Origin: Bacteroides fragilis
GTDB lineage: Bacteria; Bacillota; Clostridia; Lachnospirales; Lachnospiraceae
DNA length: 64,000 nucleotides
Assembly: GCA_023664485.1 (NCBI GenBank)
Contig: JAMPFK010000001.1
Span: 626,031 to 690,030, forward strand
Direction: 5' to 3'
In this document: positions 33,973 to 41,586 of the stretch, one piece after another
Numbering within the stretch: the first letter of the stretch is position 1
Layout of the letters: each line of letters begins with the position of its first letter
Notes under the pieces: generated by a model
What the model saw: only the letters and a program-made list of their open reading frames with translations
The model's database searches: none
Told to the model about the DNA's origin: nothing
Program-made: the position numbers and the translations under genes

Positions 33973-36765
33973 TCAGCCTCCGAGTATGCTCGCCAGAGAA
34001 CTGCTTCTGGACTCCAGTTTGGACATCGCCGTTTCCATCTGAGAAAACTTCTTATACCATTTATCCATCATCGCGTTCAGCTTTTCTTCCTGCTTCTTGA
34101 TCTTATCGGTATAGTCTGAGTACTCCGATTTCATCAGCTTGTCGTTATATACGGTCATCGCGCTGCTCAGCGTAGTGCCCGCCATTTTCGCCGTTAAATT
34201 ATCATATAAACTGGTGGACAGCTTCGTAAAGAAATTCATAACGGTTTCCGGATCGGACGCGATCATCGCCCTTAACTTATCTTCATTGGCCTTCGTGGAA
34301 GAATCGTCCGCATCGCCGTCGATATGATACGCGTTCCTCTCGTTGTCCTTCGCATTGAAATATCCCAGCGTATTGATCCCGAAATCCGACAGATACATCT
34401 GTTTGCCGTTCACTTCCGTCCCCTGCAGGAGAACGGACGCCATGCTGAACGATATGGAGCTCAACGTGGTGTCCCTGCGCAGCAGGGAATCTTTGATCTT
34501 CTTCTCCCACTCTTCGATCTCGCTGTCGCTCAGGGCTTCTTTTTCTTCCGACAGAAGCGGCTCGTAACCCGTAGAGGCCTCCGCGTTATACAAAGAATCC
34601 ATCTCGTTGATCAGCTTGTTATACTCGGAGAAGAAATTCTTGATCATATTATAGGTGCCTTCCGTATCATAGGAAGTCGTTATCGTAATTTCTTTCTCCG
34701 TCTCTTCATTGGCTGTTATCGTCAGGCCGTTTACGCTGAACGTATTGGTCATGGAATCAAATTTTGCCCCGTCGATCTCGATTTCGGCATTCTGCGCGGT
34801 CACCTTGGAGCCCGCGAGCATGCCGGAATAAGCGTCCGTATCCTCCGCCATCTCCATGGATTTCTTCGCCGCGGCTACCTTCGCCTCAAATTCGGCCTGC
34901 ACATCCTGCGCCAGTTTCGATGTTACCGCCATATTGTCTACGTCATCTTCGATTCCGGAATCGGACATATATTCATTATTGGACGCGATCGTGGCATCGT
35001 TGGACGCGATCTTCTTTTCATTCGCCGTAACGGTATCTTTATTCTCCTTCACGGTAAGGAATATGTTGTTCAGCTTATTGACCGCATCGACCTGCGCCTG
35101 CAGTTCATCCGATACGTTCCCCTTCTTCTTAGCCGCCTCATAATCCGCCTTGAGCCCGCCCGGACGTTCCTGGACACGGGCATAGTTTTCAATCACATTG
35201 CCGCCCTTATCGAGATAATTACCATCCTCGTCCTGTTTCAGCGGCGCGCCGTCCTTATCGGCATAGCTGCCGTCCGCCAGCTTTTCATAAAGAAGGGTTC
35301 CTTCCGAATTATAGTATTTTCCGGTTCCCTTTTTATCGCCGTCCAGTTTTTCATAGACATTAAGCGCTTTGCCGTCCTCGCTCTTCATCTGATAGTAAGT
35401 GCCCGCAAACTCGCTGCCTTCCTTGCCTTCCACCTCTTTATCGGCTAACTTGCCATAGACTGCGTCGTTTATAAAATCAGAAATCTCGTCATAGGCGCCC
35501 TGCACCGCATCATAATCCGCCTTAGCCGTATCGTAATCCGCTTTGACCGTATCGTAATCCGCCCTGGCCGTATCGTGTGCGGCCTGCGCGTCGTCAAGCG
35601 CGGCCTGCGCCGCATTTTTATCCTCCTCCGTCCCGGAAGCCTGCACCGCGTCGAATGCCTCCTGCGCTTTCTTTAACGCCTCCTGCGCTTCCGTGTACGC
35701 GTCCTGGGCTTTCGTATATGCAGCCTGCGCTTCCGTGTATACGGCCTTCTTCCCGGCGATCGTATCATAAATCCCATTCTCGCCGTATAAATCATTCAGC
35801 GCCTCATCGATCGTTTTCCCGGATTTCAGGGTCCCCAGATCCGCCAGGTTCTTCAGATCGTCTTCGGTTAAGCTCGCTAAAAGATCCGCGTTGTCTTTCG
35901 TTAATTTGTCATTTTCATTCGTTATATCGGTATTCTGTTTTCCTAACGCTTCATTCGCTTCCTGCAGCTCTTCCATCCGGCTCGCGATCTCATTCGAAAG
36001 GGCATCGTAATAATCGTCCGTATAACTGCCGTCCTTCTGATAAGCCGCCCACTTCTTATTATCGTCGCTTACCAGATCTTCCCTGCACAATAATCCAAGG
36101 CATGCCAGCGCGTTCATACCGCCTTCGTCATTCGCCACCAGATTGAAATTGTTCAGCGCGCCGGTTTTCTTGGAGCTGATAAAGATTCTCTGGCTGTCCT
36201 GGTCGAAGTTCGCGTTCAGCCCGGTGCTCTGGATCATGCTGACAACGTCGTCGATCGTCGTATTCTCATTCACATCGAAATCCAGATACTGCCCCTGCGC
36301 GCCGATTACCCGGAAGCTGCCCGTCATGGATCTGGACGTGTCGCCAAACACCTCTTCCCCCCTGTGTTTCAGAAGCTGGGACAGGTTTGCGGCGCCGCTG
36401 AAATAAACGCCGTCCTGTGAAACGAGGCTGCCGCTCGTGAGCCTTGCCCCTTTTGCCAGCTGGTTGACCTTGACGCTCCTTACGCCGTCCACCGCGCTGT
36501 CGCTCGTAACAACATCGATCGCGTTCGTATTGGAGACCTTCGTCGTCTTCTTCATATACGAACCCTGATAACGCATATCGCTGAGCGTATTCGTATAAAA
36601 ATCATAAATCTTCGTATTCAGCGCCTTCCATGCATCCTGCTTCCAGCTCAGTTTCGTCTGCGCCTTCACAAGAGAATTCTTCTTAACGCTCTGTGCAGAT
36701 ACCAATTCGGAAATGATACTCTCCGTGTCGAGCCCGGAGTACATTCCTGTAATTCTAATAGACAT
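33973..36765 (-). CDS. fliD: Flagellar cap protein FliD, with large insertion
   Basis: FliD forms the cap that guides flagellin assembly at the filament tip. Residues about 1-100 (MSIRITGMYSGLDTESIISEL; WKALNTKIYDFYTNTLSDM; VKVNQLAKGARL) are FliD_N. The C-terminal domain runs from about 650 to 930 (YNMIKNFFSEYNKLINEMDSLY; LSDFGINTLGYF; final coiled coil with YKKFSQMETAMSKLES). At 930 residues it is about 300-450 longer than usual. The excess is an insertion near 225-650 containing coiled-coil segments (258-300, 340-430, 545-640) and a repetitive Asp/Tyr/Gly/Lys stretch (about 455-530). The DNA encoding 395-430 repeats a short ADYDTxK unit. AGGAGGAAAAC precedes the ATG. Confidence 0.96.
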   Translation of the reverse strand: MSIRITGMYSGLDTESIISELVSAQSVKKNSLVKAQTKLSWKQDAWKALNTKIYDFYTNTLSDMRYQGSYMKKTTKVSNTNAIDVVTSDSAVDGVRSVKVNQLAKGARLTSGSLVSQDGVYFSGAANLSQLLKHRGEEVFGDTSRSMTGSFRVIGAQGQYLDFDVNENTTIDDVVSMIQSTGLNANFDQDSQRIFISSKKTGALNNFNLVANDEGGMNALACLGLLCREDLVSDDNKKWAAYQKDGSYTDDYYDALSNEIASRMEELQEANEALGKQNTDITNENDKLTKDNADLLASLTEDDLKNLADLGTLKSGKTIDEALNDLYGENGIYDTIAGKKAVYTEAQAAYTKAQDAYTEAQEALKKAQEAFDAVQASGTEEDKNAAQAALDDAQAAHDTARADYDTVKADYDTAKADYDAVQGAYDEISDFINDAVYGKLADKEVEGKEGSEFAGTYYQMKSEDGKALNVYEKLDGDKKGTGKYYNSEGTLLYEKLADGSYADKDGAPLKQDEDGNYLDKGGNVIENYARVQERPGGLKADYEAAKKKGNVSDELQAQVDAVNKLNNIFLTVKENKDTVTANEKKIASNDATIASNNEYMSDSGIEDDVDNMAVTSKLAQDVQAEFEAKVAAAKKSMEMAEDTDAYSGMLAGSKVTAQNAEIEIDGAKFDSMTNTFSVNGLTITANEETEKEITITTSYDTEGTYNMIKNFFSEYNKLINEMDSLYNAEASTGYEPLLSEEKEALSDSEIEEWEKKIKDSLLRRDTTLSSISFSMASVLLQGTEVNGKQMYLSDFGINTLGYFNAKDNERNAYHIDGDADDSSTKANEDKLRAMIASDPETVMNFFTKLSTSLYDNLTAKMAGTTLSSAMTVYNDKLMKSEYSDYTDKIKKQEEKLNAMMDKWYKKFSQMETAMSKLESRSSSLASILGG

Positions 36766-36776
36766 CTGTTTTCCTC

Positions 36777-37238
36777 CTATCTCTTCTCATCTACAAGAAT
36801 TCCTGCGATTTCCCAAACCTTCGCGATCATATCGAGCGTCTTCTCCGGCGGGAACTCCTTCACGACTTCTTTGGTGTCCTTGTTCACGATCTTGATCGTG
36901 ATCCTGTTCGTGTCCTCATGAACGCCAAAGACCGCTTCTTCCTTGCTATTGATCCTGCGGTTCATTTCCGCTATCGCCTTTTTCAAGGGTTCTGATGCCG
37001 ACTGCTGGGAATTCAGCCCCTGTTGTCTGGGGTTCCCGTTCGCATCCCTGCCGTTTCCGCCGCCCTGTTCGCTGTCCTCCGGCTGTGTTTTAACGACCGA
37101 TGCCGTAGTCGCATCCACCCTGCCCGCCTGGTCTTCCGGTAAAACTTCCATGTCAACCGGCTGAACAGGCTGGACTTTCGGTTTCACTACATCCTGTGCC
37201 TGAAACGTCATTACGCTGTTTAATGGTTCGAGTGCCAT
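36777..37238 (-). CDS. flaG: FlaG family protein
   Basis: FlaG influences filament length and lies beside fliD in many flagellated bacteria. The 153-residue protein has a variable Gln/Pro/Gly-rich N-terminal part. Its C-terminal FlaG domain begins about residue 88 (LKKAIAEMNRRINSKEEAVFGVHEDTNRITIKIVNKDTKEVVKEFPPEKTLDMIAKV), a complete match to the family pattern. GGAGGTGATT precedes the ATG. It is the first gene of flaG-fliD-fliS-fliT-like, read from a SigD promoter. Confidence 0.93.
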   Translation of the reverse strand: MALEPLNSVMTFQAQDVVKPKVQPVQPVDMEVLPEDQAGRVDATTASVVKTQPEDSEQGGGNGRDANGNPRQQGLNSQQSASEPLKKAIAEMNRRINSKEEAVFGVHEDTNRITIKIVNKDTKEVVKEFPPEKTLDMIAKVWEIAGILVDEKR

Positions 37239-37343
37239 TGTGAATCACCTCCGTGTGATATTTGGTTAATTACTTCATATTTTTGAATCTTTTCAGAATC
37301 GTCCCGGCTATTTCCCCGACAGGAAAATAGTCCCTTGTTATAT

Positions 37344-37370
37344 ATATCGGAAAATCGCAATAATAATTTA
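37344..37370 (-). promoter_or_regulatory. Flagellar sigma (SigD) promoter of flaG-fliD-fliS
   Basis: On the minus strand TAAA (37367-37370), 15 bp and TCCGATAT (37344-37351). The -35 element overlaps the stop codon of the upstream CgeB-like gene, so read-through from that gene is also possible. Confidence 0.82.
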
Positions 37371-38549
37371 GGGAGACGGAAATAAAATAGAAAGAATTTT
37401 GTTGAGCTGTTGCTCATATGTATAGCATTTTTTCACTTTCTGATATCCGTTAATCCCGATTTTCATCCGCTCTTTATCATGCTTTAAGTAATAATCCGCC
37501 TTCTCGATCAGCTCCTCCGGCGTCCGGAACGTCGCGATTTCCTGTCCTTCCTCAAACAATTCCGGGATTTCCTCCTGATAATTCGACAGCACAAAGCCGC
37601 CGACGCTCATGATATCAAAAATCCTCATCGGAATGCCGCTCTCGATGCTCCGCATCGTAATATTCAGATTGATCCTGCTGGAATAAAATACCTTGAAGCC
37701 TCCGCTCATCTGCGATACCTGCGGATGGCGCCGGATCCCTTCCGGGACGGCCTCGTCGTTTCGCGTATACAGATGGAGATCGTACCGCTCCGCCAGAATC
37801 TCCATCAAAAGGGTCCTCTCGATATGCGTCAGCTTCCTTGCGAAAAAATACTCTTTCAGATAATACGGATCCGGCAGTTCATACGGTCTTGTATATAATT
37901 CCGGGCATACTTTCTTCACAACGGCAGCCAGCTCCGGCGTTAAAAGCATGCCCAGCCGGTCCATGCCGTCCCACTGGAACGCGCTTTTCTCCATCATCTC
38001 CGTAAAAATCTGCTGCAGTCCCTCCGGAAACCTCCCAATATACTGATCGTACAGATTATCACTGTATAAACCTCCTACAAAGGACATATCGCACCGGTAA
38101 TTCTTAATTTCTTCCTCCGTAATGACAAGGCTCTCCGTCCATGCGGTATCCGCCGCTAACGGCAGATAGTATACATTGGCATATCCCTGCCCTTTCGCCA
38201 TCCGGTATTCCCTCTTATCGAAAAAGAAAAGAAAGCAGTTATCATAGCGGGGGAAAACCGGAAGATATGTCTCATACATCGGGGAATCCATTCCGTAGAC
38301 CGCATATTTTATATTCAGTTCGAACGTCAGATGGGCAACGGCAGGCGAAAAAACGTTGGAAATCACAAGCTCTACCCTGCTGTCTTTCAGAAAAGCCCTC
38401 AGTTTTTTCCCTTCTTCATCATCCTCCCATGTGCCGCCGATCGATTCTATCGGCGCCGGATAGACGCCCGTTTCATGCCCCATCCTTCCCAGAGCGCATA
38501 TAATACTGACATTCTGCTGCTGTCCGCTCGCCAAATACAAAATCCGCAT
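37368..38549 (-). CDS. CgeB-like glycosyltransferase B
   Basis: The 393-residue protein starts MRILYLASGQQQNVSIICALG, a Rossmann-like beginning. In its C-terminal half it carries INLNITMRSIESGIPMRIFDIMSVGGFVLSNYQ and EIPELFEEGQEIATFRTPEELIEKADYYL, the CgeB / Glyco_trans_1_2 signature. There is no signal peptide. It is a homologue of 26290-27450 and of the divergent gene at 38674. Its stop codon overlaps the flaG promoter, putting it directly upstream of the cap genes. AAGGG 5 nt before the ATG is a modest ribosome binding site. Confidence 0.8.
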   Translation of the reverse strand: MRILYLASGQQQNVSIICALGRMGHETGVYPAPIESIGGTWEDDEEGKKLRAFLKDSRVELVISNVFSPAVAHLTFELNIKYAVYGMDSPMYETYLPVFPRYDNCFLFFFDKREYRMAKGQGYANVYYLPLAADTAWTESLVITEEEIKNYRCDMSFVGGLYSDNLYDQYIGRFPEGLQQIFTEMMEKSAFQWDGMDRLGMLLTPELAAVVKKVCPELYTRPYELPDPYYLKEYFFARKLTHIERTLLMEILAERYDLHLYTRNDEAVPEGIRRHPQVSQMSGGFKVFYSSRINLNITMRSIESGIPMRIFDIMSVGGFVLSNYQEEIPELFEEGQEIATFRTPEELIEKADYYLKHDKERMKIGINGYQKVKKCYTYEQQLNKILSILFPSP

Positions 38550-38594
38550 AACAACCCTTACATCCCCTTCTTCTGACTTCTTCTATAATTCCTC

Positions 38595-38623
38595 TTGGAA
38601 CTTTCCTCATTTTCGATTACACT
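38595..38623 (+). promoter_or_regulatory. Possible sigma-A promoter of CgeB-like C
   Basis: TTGGAA (38595-38600), 17 bp and TACACT (38618-38623) lie 50 bp before the start codon. The match is weak in the -10 box. No flagellar-sigma pattern is visible in the 124-bp divergent spacer. Confidence 0.35.
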
Positions 38624-38673
38624 ATTCCTATCATTACTATAACATAAAACCTTTCAGAAAGGATATAAATTTT

Positions 38674-39867
38674 ATGGAAATCCTCCTGTATCGATACAAC
38701 AGTATCTGCGAACCCGATATCATTCAGGCATTTGAATCCTTCGGCATCACCGTGCATCAGGAAAAAATGGAAATGACGGACAAACGGGTCACCCCTTCCC
38801 GCTGTGCCGGAAAGGTTACGGACTGGCTTCTTTCCCATCCGCTTTCTTTTGTGTTCAGCGTGAACTTTTATCCGGCCATCTCCTATACCTGTAACCGCTT
38901 CAGGGTCCCCTATGTCTGCTGGAGCGTGGACAGCCCCGTCGCGGAACTTTTTTCCAACGCGCTTAAGAACGAATGGAACCGGATCTTTCTGTTCGACAGG
39001 GCGCAGTATGCGTTCTTTCAGCCATACAACCCCGATCATATTTATTATCTGCCGCTGGCCGCCAATACCGGACGGTGGGAAAAGGTCATTCTGGACATGA
39101 CGGACGAGGATTACCGGAAATACGGAGGCGATGTAACCTTCGTCGGTTCCCTTTACTCGGAAAAGTGCCGTTATGACCGGCTCCTTGAGAACAACGCCCT
39201 TTCCGCCTATACGCAGGGTTATGTAAACGGATTGATCCAGGCGCAGATGAAGGTCTTCGGCTATAACTTTCTTTATGATGCGCTCTCCGAAAAAGTCATC
39301 CGGGAAATCGTCTCGGCCGACCCCGGCTTCTACAGGGGGCAGGACGTTTTTCTGGATACGGACCGTTACCTCACGGCGCACCAGTATATCGGCATGAAGC
39401 TCGCCAGCGTGGAACGGCACGCCGTCCTCCTTGCCCTGTCAGAGCATTTCGACGTATCGCTTTACACCCGCAGCAATACGTCCGGCCTGCCGAAGGTCCA
39501 TGCGAAGGGCGGCGCCGATACCTTAACGGAAATGCCCAGGATCTTTCAGGCTTCCAAAATCAACCTGAATATCACCATGCGCCCCATTGAAACAGGCCTT
39601 TCCCTGCGCGTCTGGGATGTGCTCGGCTGCGGCGGTTTCCTGCTCACCAATTACCAAGCGGAAATACCGGAATATTTTGAGATTGGAAAAGATCTGGAAG
39701 TCTATGAGAATACGAAAGACCTGCTTGAAAAAACAGATTATTATCTGCGCCACGACGCGGAACGGGTCGAGATCGCCCTGAACGGATATGAAAAGGTGGC
39801 CAGATACCATACCTATAAGATACGGCTCGCCGAAATGATACGGATTCTGAGCGGTTCCCCAGGCTAA
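38674..39867 (+). CDS. CgeB-like glycosyltransferase C
   Basis: The 397-residue protein starts MEILLYRYNSICEPDIIQAFE. Its C-terminal half has INLNITMRPIETGLSLRVWDVLGCGGFLLTNYQ and EIPEYFEIGKDLEVYENTKDLLEKTDYYL. An N-terminal DUF3880-like part has FSVNFYPAISYTCNRFRVPYVCWSVDSPV, closely matching the same region of CgeB-like A (FSFNYFPIVSNVCKEENIRYISWIYDSPY). AGAAAGGATATAA precedes the ATG. It is convergent with the GT2 gene at 39891, with only 23 bp between them and no terminator that I can see. Confidence 0.8.
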   Translation: MEILLYRYNSICEPDIIQAFESFGITVHQEKMEMTDKRVTPSRCAGKVTDWLLSHPLSFVFSVNFYPAISYTCNRFRVPYVCWSVDSPVAELFSNALKNEWNRIFLFDRAQYAFFQPYNPDHIYYLPLAANTGRWEKVILDMTDEDYRKYGGDVTFVGSLYSEKCRYDRLLENNALSAYTQGYVNGLIQAQMKVFGYNFLYDALSEKVIREIVSADPGFYRGQDVFLDTDRYLTAHQYIGMKLASVERHAVLLALSEHFDVSLYTRSNTSGLPKVHAKGGADTLTEMPRIFQASKINLNITMRPIETGLSLRVWDVLGCGGFLLTNYQAEIPEYFEIGKDLEVYENTKDLLEKTDYYLRHDAERVEIALNGYEKVARYHTYKIRLAEMIRILSGSPG

Positions 39868-39890
39868 GGGCATTCCGAATCCGGCGCGTC

Positions 39891-40874
39891 TCATTCCATA
39901 TTGTCATTTTTTAATAACATAACATAATCCGACCATCGCTTATTCCGGGTCAGATAGGGATTATGGCAGGCTTCCGGGAAGAATCCCAGCAATTTTTCCC
40001 GGAAATGGCCAATCTGCTCTTTCCAGTCCGACATTTGTCTGGAAATTACAAAACTGACAGGATCCATAAAATATTTGTAAATCATATACCACTCAAATTC
40101 CACATAATACCCCGCCATGGCGCCGTCCAGAAAGCCTCTCGCATCGAGTTCCCCAAGGTACCGTTCCATCACATCCGCAAGCTGCCGGATCCTTCCATGA
40201 TCGCTTTTTTTCCGGATGAGCCCTTCCGCATTCTGGTAATAGAAATACAGCGTATCCCCGATATGATAACAGGAATTACACACAAGCATCGCCAGGCCCG
40301 AAAAGAAATTATCCTCTCCATAGTCGATATTTTCCGGGAAGGACAAAGCGTTCTCTTTCAAAAAGCTCTTTTTATACAGACGTCCCCATACCGCCGTTTT
40401 GAACGAATTCAGAATGAATCGCCCTCTGTCCTCCGGCGTCCTGATCCGCACCGGATAATCATCTTCTTTCCTTTCCACAGATAACTGCCCGCCATCCTGA
40501 AAAGTCCTGTAAGCGCATTCCACGATATCGACGTCATGCCGCCGCATGGCTTCGCACATTCTTTCCAGAAACGACGCGTCCACGACGTCATCGGCATCCA
40601 GGAAAGCAATATATTCTCCCGACGCATAGCCCAAACCAATATTTCTTGCCGTTCCCGGCCCGGCATTTTCTTTACAGACAGCCGCCAGTACATTTTCAGG
40701 ATATTTTTCTTCAAATCGAAGCAGACGGCCGCAAGTGCCGTCCGTCGAAGCGTCATCCACAAGGATGATTTCCATATTTTCAATGCCGTATGTCTGATTC
40801 TCCAGACTTTTCAGGCATCTGTCGATGTAGTTCTCCGCATTGCAGCACGGAATGACCACGCTCACTTTTTCCAT
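39891..40874 (-). CDS. GT2 family glycosyltransferase
   Basis: The 327-residue protein starts MEKVSVVIPCCNAENYIDRCL. It carries the GT-A motifs VDDASTDGT near residue 40, GPGTARNIGL near 72 and FLDADDVVD with the metal-binding DAD near 93. The C-terminal part is not membrane-spanning and has a helical region (YVEFEWYMIYKYFMDP). It follows csrA by 12 bp and is probably the last gene of the flgM-flgN-flgK-flgK-flgL-fliW-csrA operon, which links this enzyme to flagellar expression. Confidence 0.85.
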   Translation of the reverse strand: MEKVSVVIPCCNAENYIDRCLKSLENQTYGIENMEIILVDDASTDGTCGRLLRFEEKYPENVLAAVCKENAGPGTARNIGLGYASGEYIAFLDADDVVDASFLERMCEAMRRHDVDIVECAYRTFQDGGQLSVERKEDDYPVRIRTPEDRGRFILNSFKTAVWGRLYKKSFLKENALSFPENIDYGEDNFFSGLAMLVCNSCYHIGDTLYFYYQNAEGLIRKKSDHGRIRQLADVMERYLGELDARGFLDGAMAGYYVEFEWYMIYKYFMDPVSFVISRQMSDWKEQIGHFREKLLGFFPEACHNPYLTRNKRWSDYVMLLKNDNME

Positions 40875-40886
40875 AAATATAACCCG

Positions 40887-41105
40887 TCATTTCAGCAGAT
40901 TCTGCAAAGCCTCCAGTCCGTCCGTATTCATCGCTTCCTTATTGGAATTCTGAATCTGCATATAAACTTCCTTCCGGTATACGGGCACCTCCCTGGGGGC
41001 GCTGATACCGAGTTTCACCTGTTCTCCCTTAATTTCAAGCACCGTGATCTCAATGTTATTGTTAATAATAAGCGCTTCGCTCTTTTTTCTGGATAAGGCT
41101 AACAT
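40887..41105 (-). CDS. csrA: Carbon storage / translational regulator CsrA
   Basis: CsrA is a dimeric RNA-binding repressor that blocks translation at GGA-containing sites, in Firmicutes mainly on flagellin mRNA. The 72-residue protein begins MLALSRKKSEALIINNNIEITVLEIKG and contains VKLGISAPREVPVYRKEVY, the conserved RNA-binding strand. The ATG directly follows the fliW stop codon. Partner FliW is encoded immediately upstream, so the FliW-CsrA switch is complete here. Confidence 0.97.
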   Translation of the reverse strand: MLALSRKKSEALIINNNIEITVLEIKGEQVKLGISAPREVPVYRKEVYMQIQNSNKEAMNTDGLEALQNLLK

Positions 41106-41567
41106 TTAATCACCCGCTTTCTTTTTATTCGCTTCCAAAATATCGTAGATCGGAAACTTCACCGGATACACATCGCCTTCCACGATAACCTGTATCGCCG
41201 TTTTCTGCGCCGCGTTAATCACCATCGGCCCTTTTAAATTAACGGACATCTGCTTAATATCCTTCGGCACGGTCATCGTGACGAGCACCAGCATCTCTTC
41301 CGGGTCAAGTTCTCCCAGATTTTTCAGGAGTTCGTCATCGACTTCCGGGTTATAATCCGGGCATACCCGCAGCGGATCTATGACCGGCATCGCAAAAGCG
41401 GGTTCCTGTAAAGACTGCAGCCAGTGGATGGAACCGCTTCCCTTTTCCGAATCGTGAAGCAGCGCGAATTCCGTCAGATCCGGGAATCCAACGATTCCTT
41501 TGGAAAATGTAATAATCCTGTCATCGTCTATCGTAATCTCGCCGAACACTTTTGTCATGATTGTCAT
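41106..41567 (-). CDS. fliW: Flagellar assembly factor FliW
   Basis: FliW binds either flagellin or CsrA. When flagellin is exported, free FliW traps CsrA and lets flagellin translation resume. The 153-residue protein contains FGEITIDDDRIITFSKGIVGFPDLTEFALL, FAMPVIDPLRVCPDYNPEVDDE and VTVPKDIKQMSVNLKGPMVINAAQKTAIQ-type segments, all diagnostic. GAGGG precedes the ATG at 41565-41567; a second ATG three codons later is possible. It follows flgL by 19 bp. Confidence 0.97.
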   Translation of the reverse strand: MTIMTKVFGEITIDDDRIITFSKGIVGFPDLTEFALLHDSEKGSGSIHWLQSLQEPAFAMPVIDPLRVCPDYNPEVDDELLKNLGELDPEEMLVLVTMTVPKDIKQMSVNLKGPMVINAAQKTAIQVIVEGDVYPVKFPIYDILEANKKKAGD

Positions 41568-41586
41568 ATCGTTTTCCCTCTCTCCA

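Noticed and set aside
34324..35448. 374-codon plus-strand frame over fliD
   Set aside because: It is the complement of the fliD insertion and C-terminus; composition is rich in Ile, Arg and His with no domain.
35500..35720. Repetitive DNA inside fliD as an independent repeat element
   Set aside because: The short-period repetition follows the coiled-coil codons of fliD and stays in frame, so it is part of the gene and not an inserted element.
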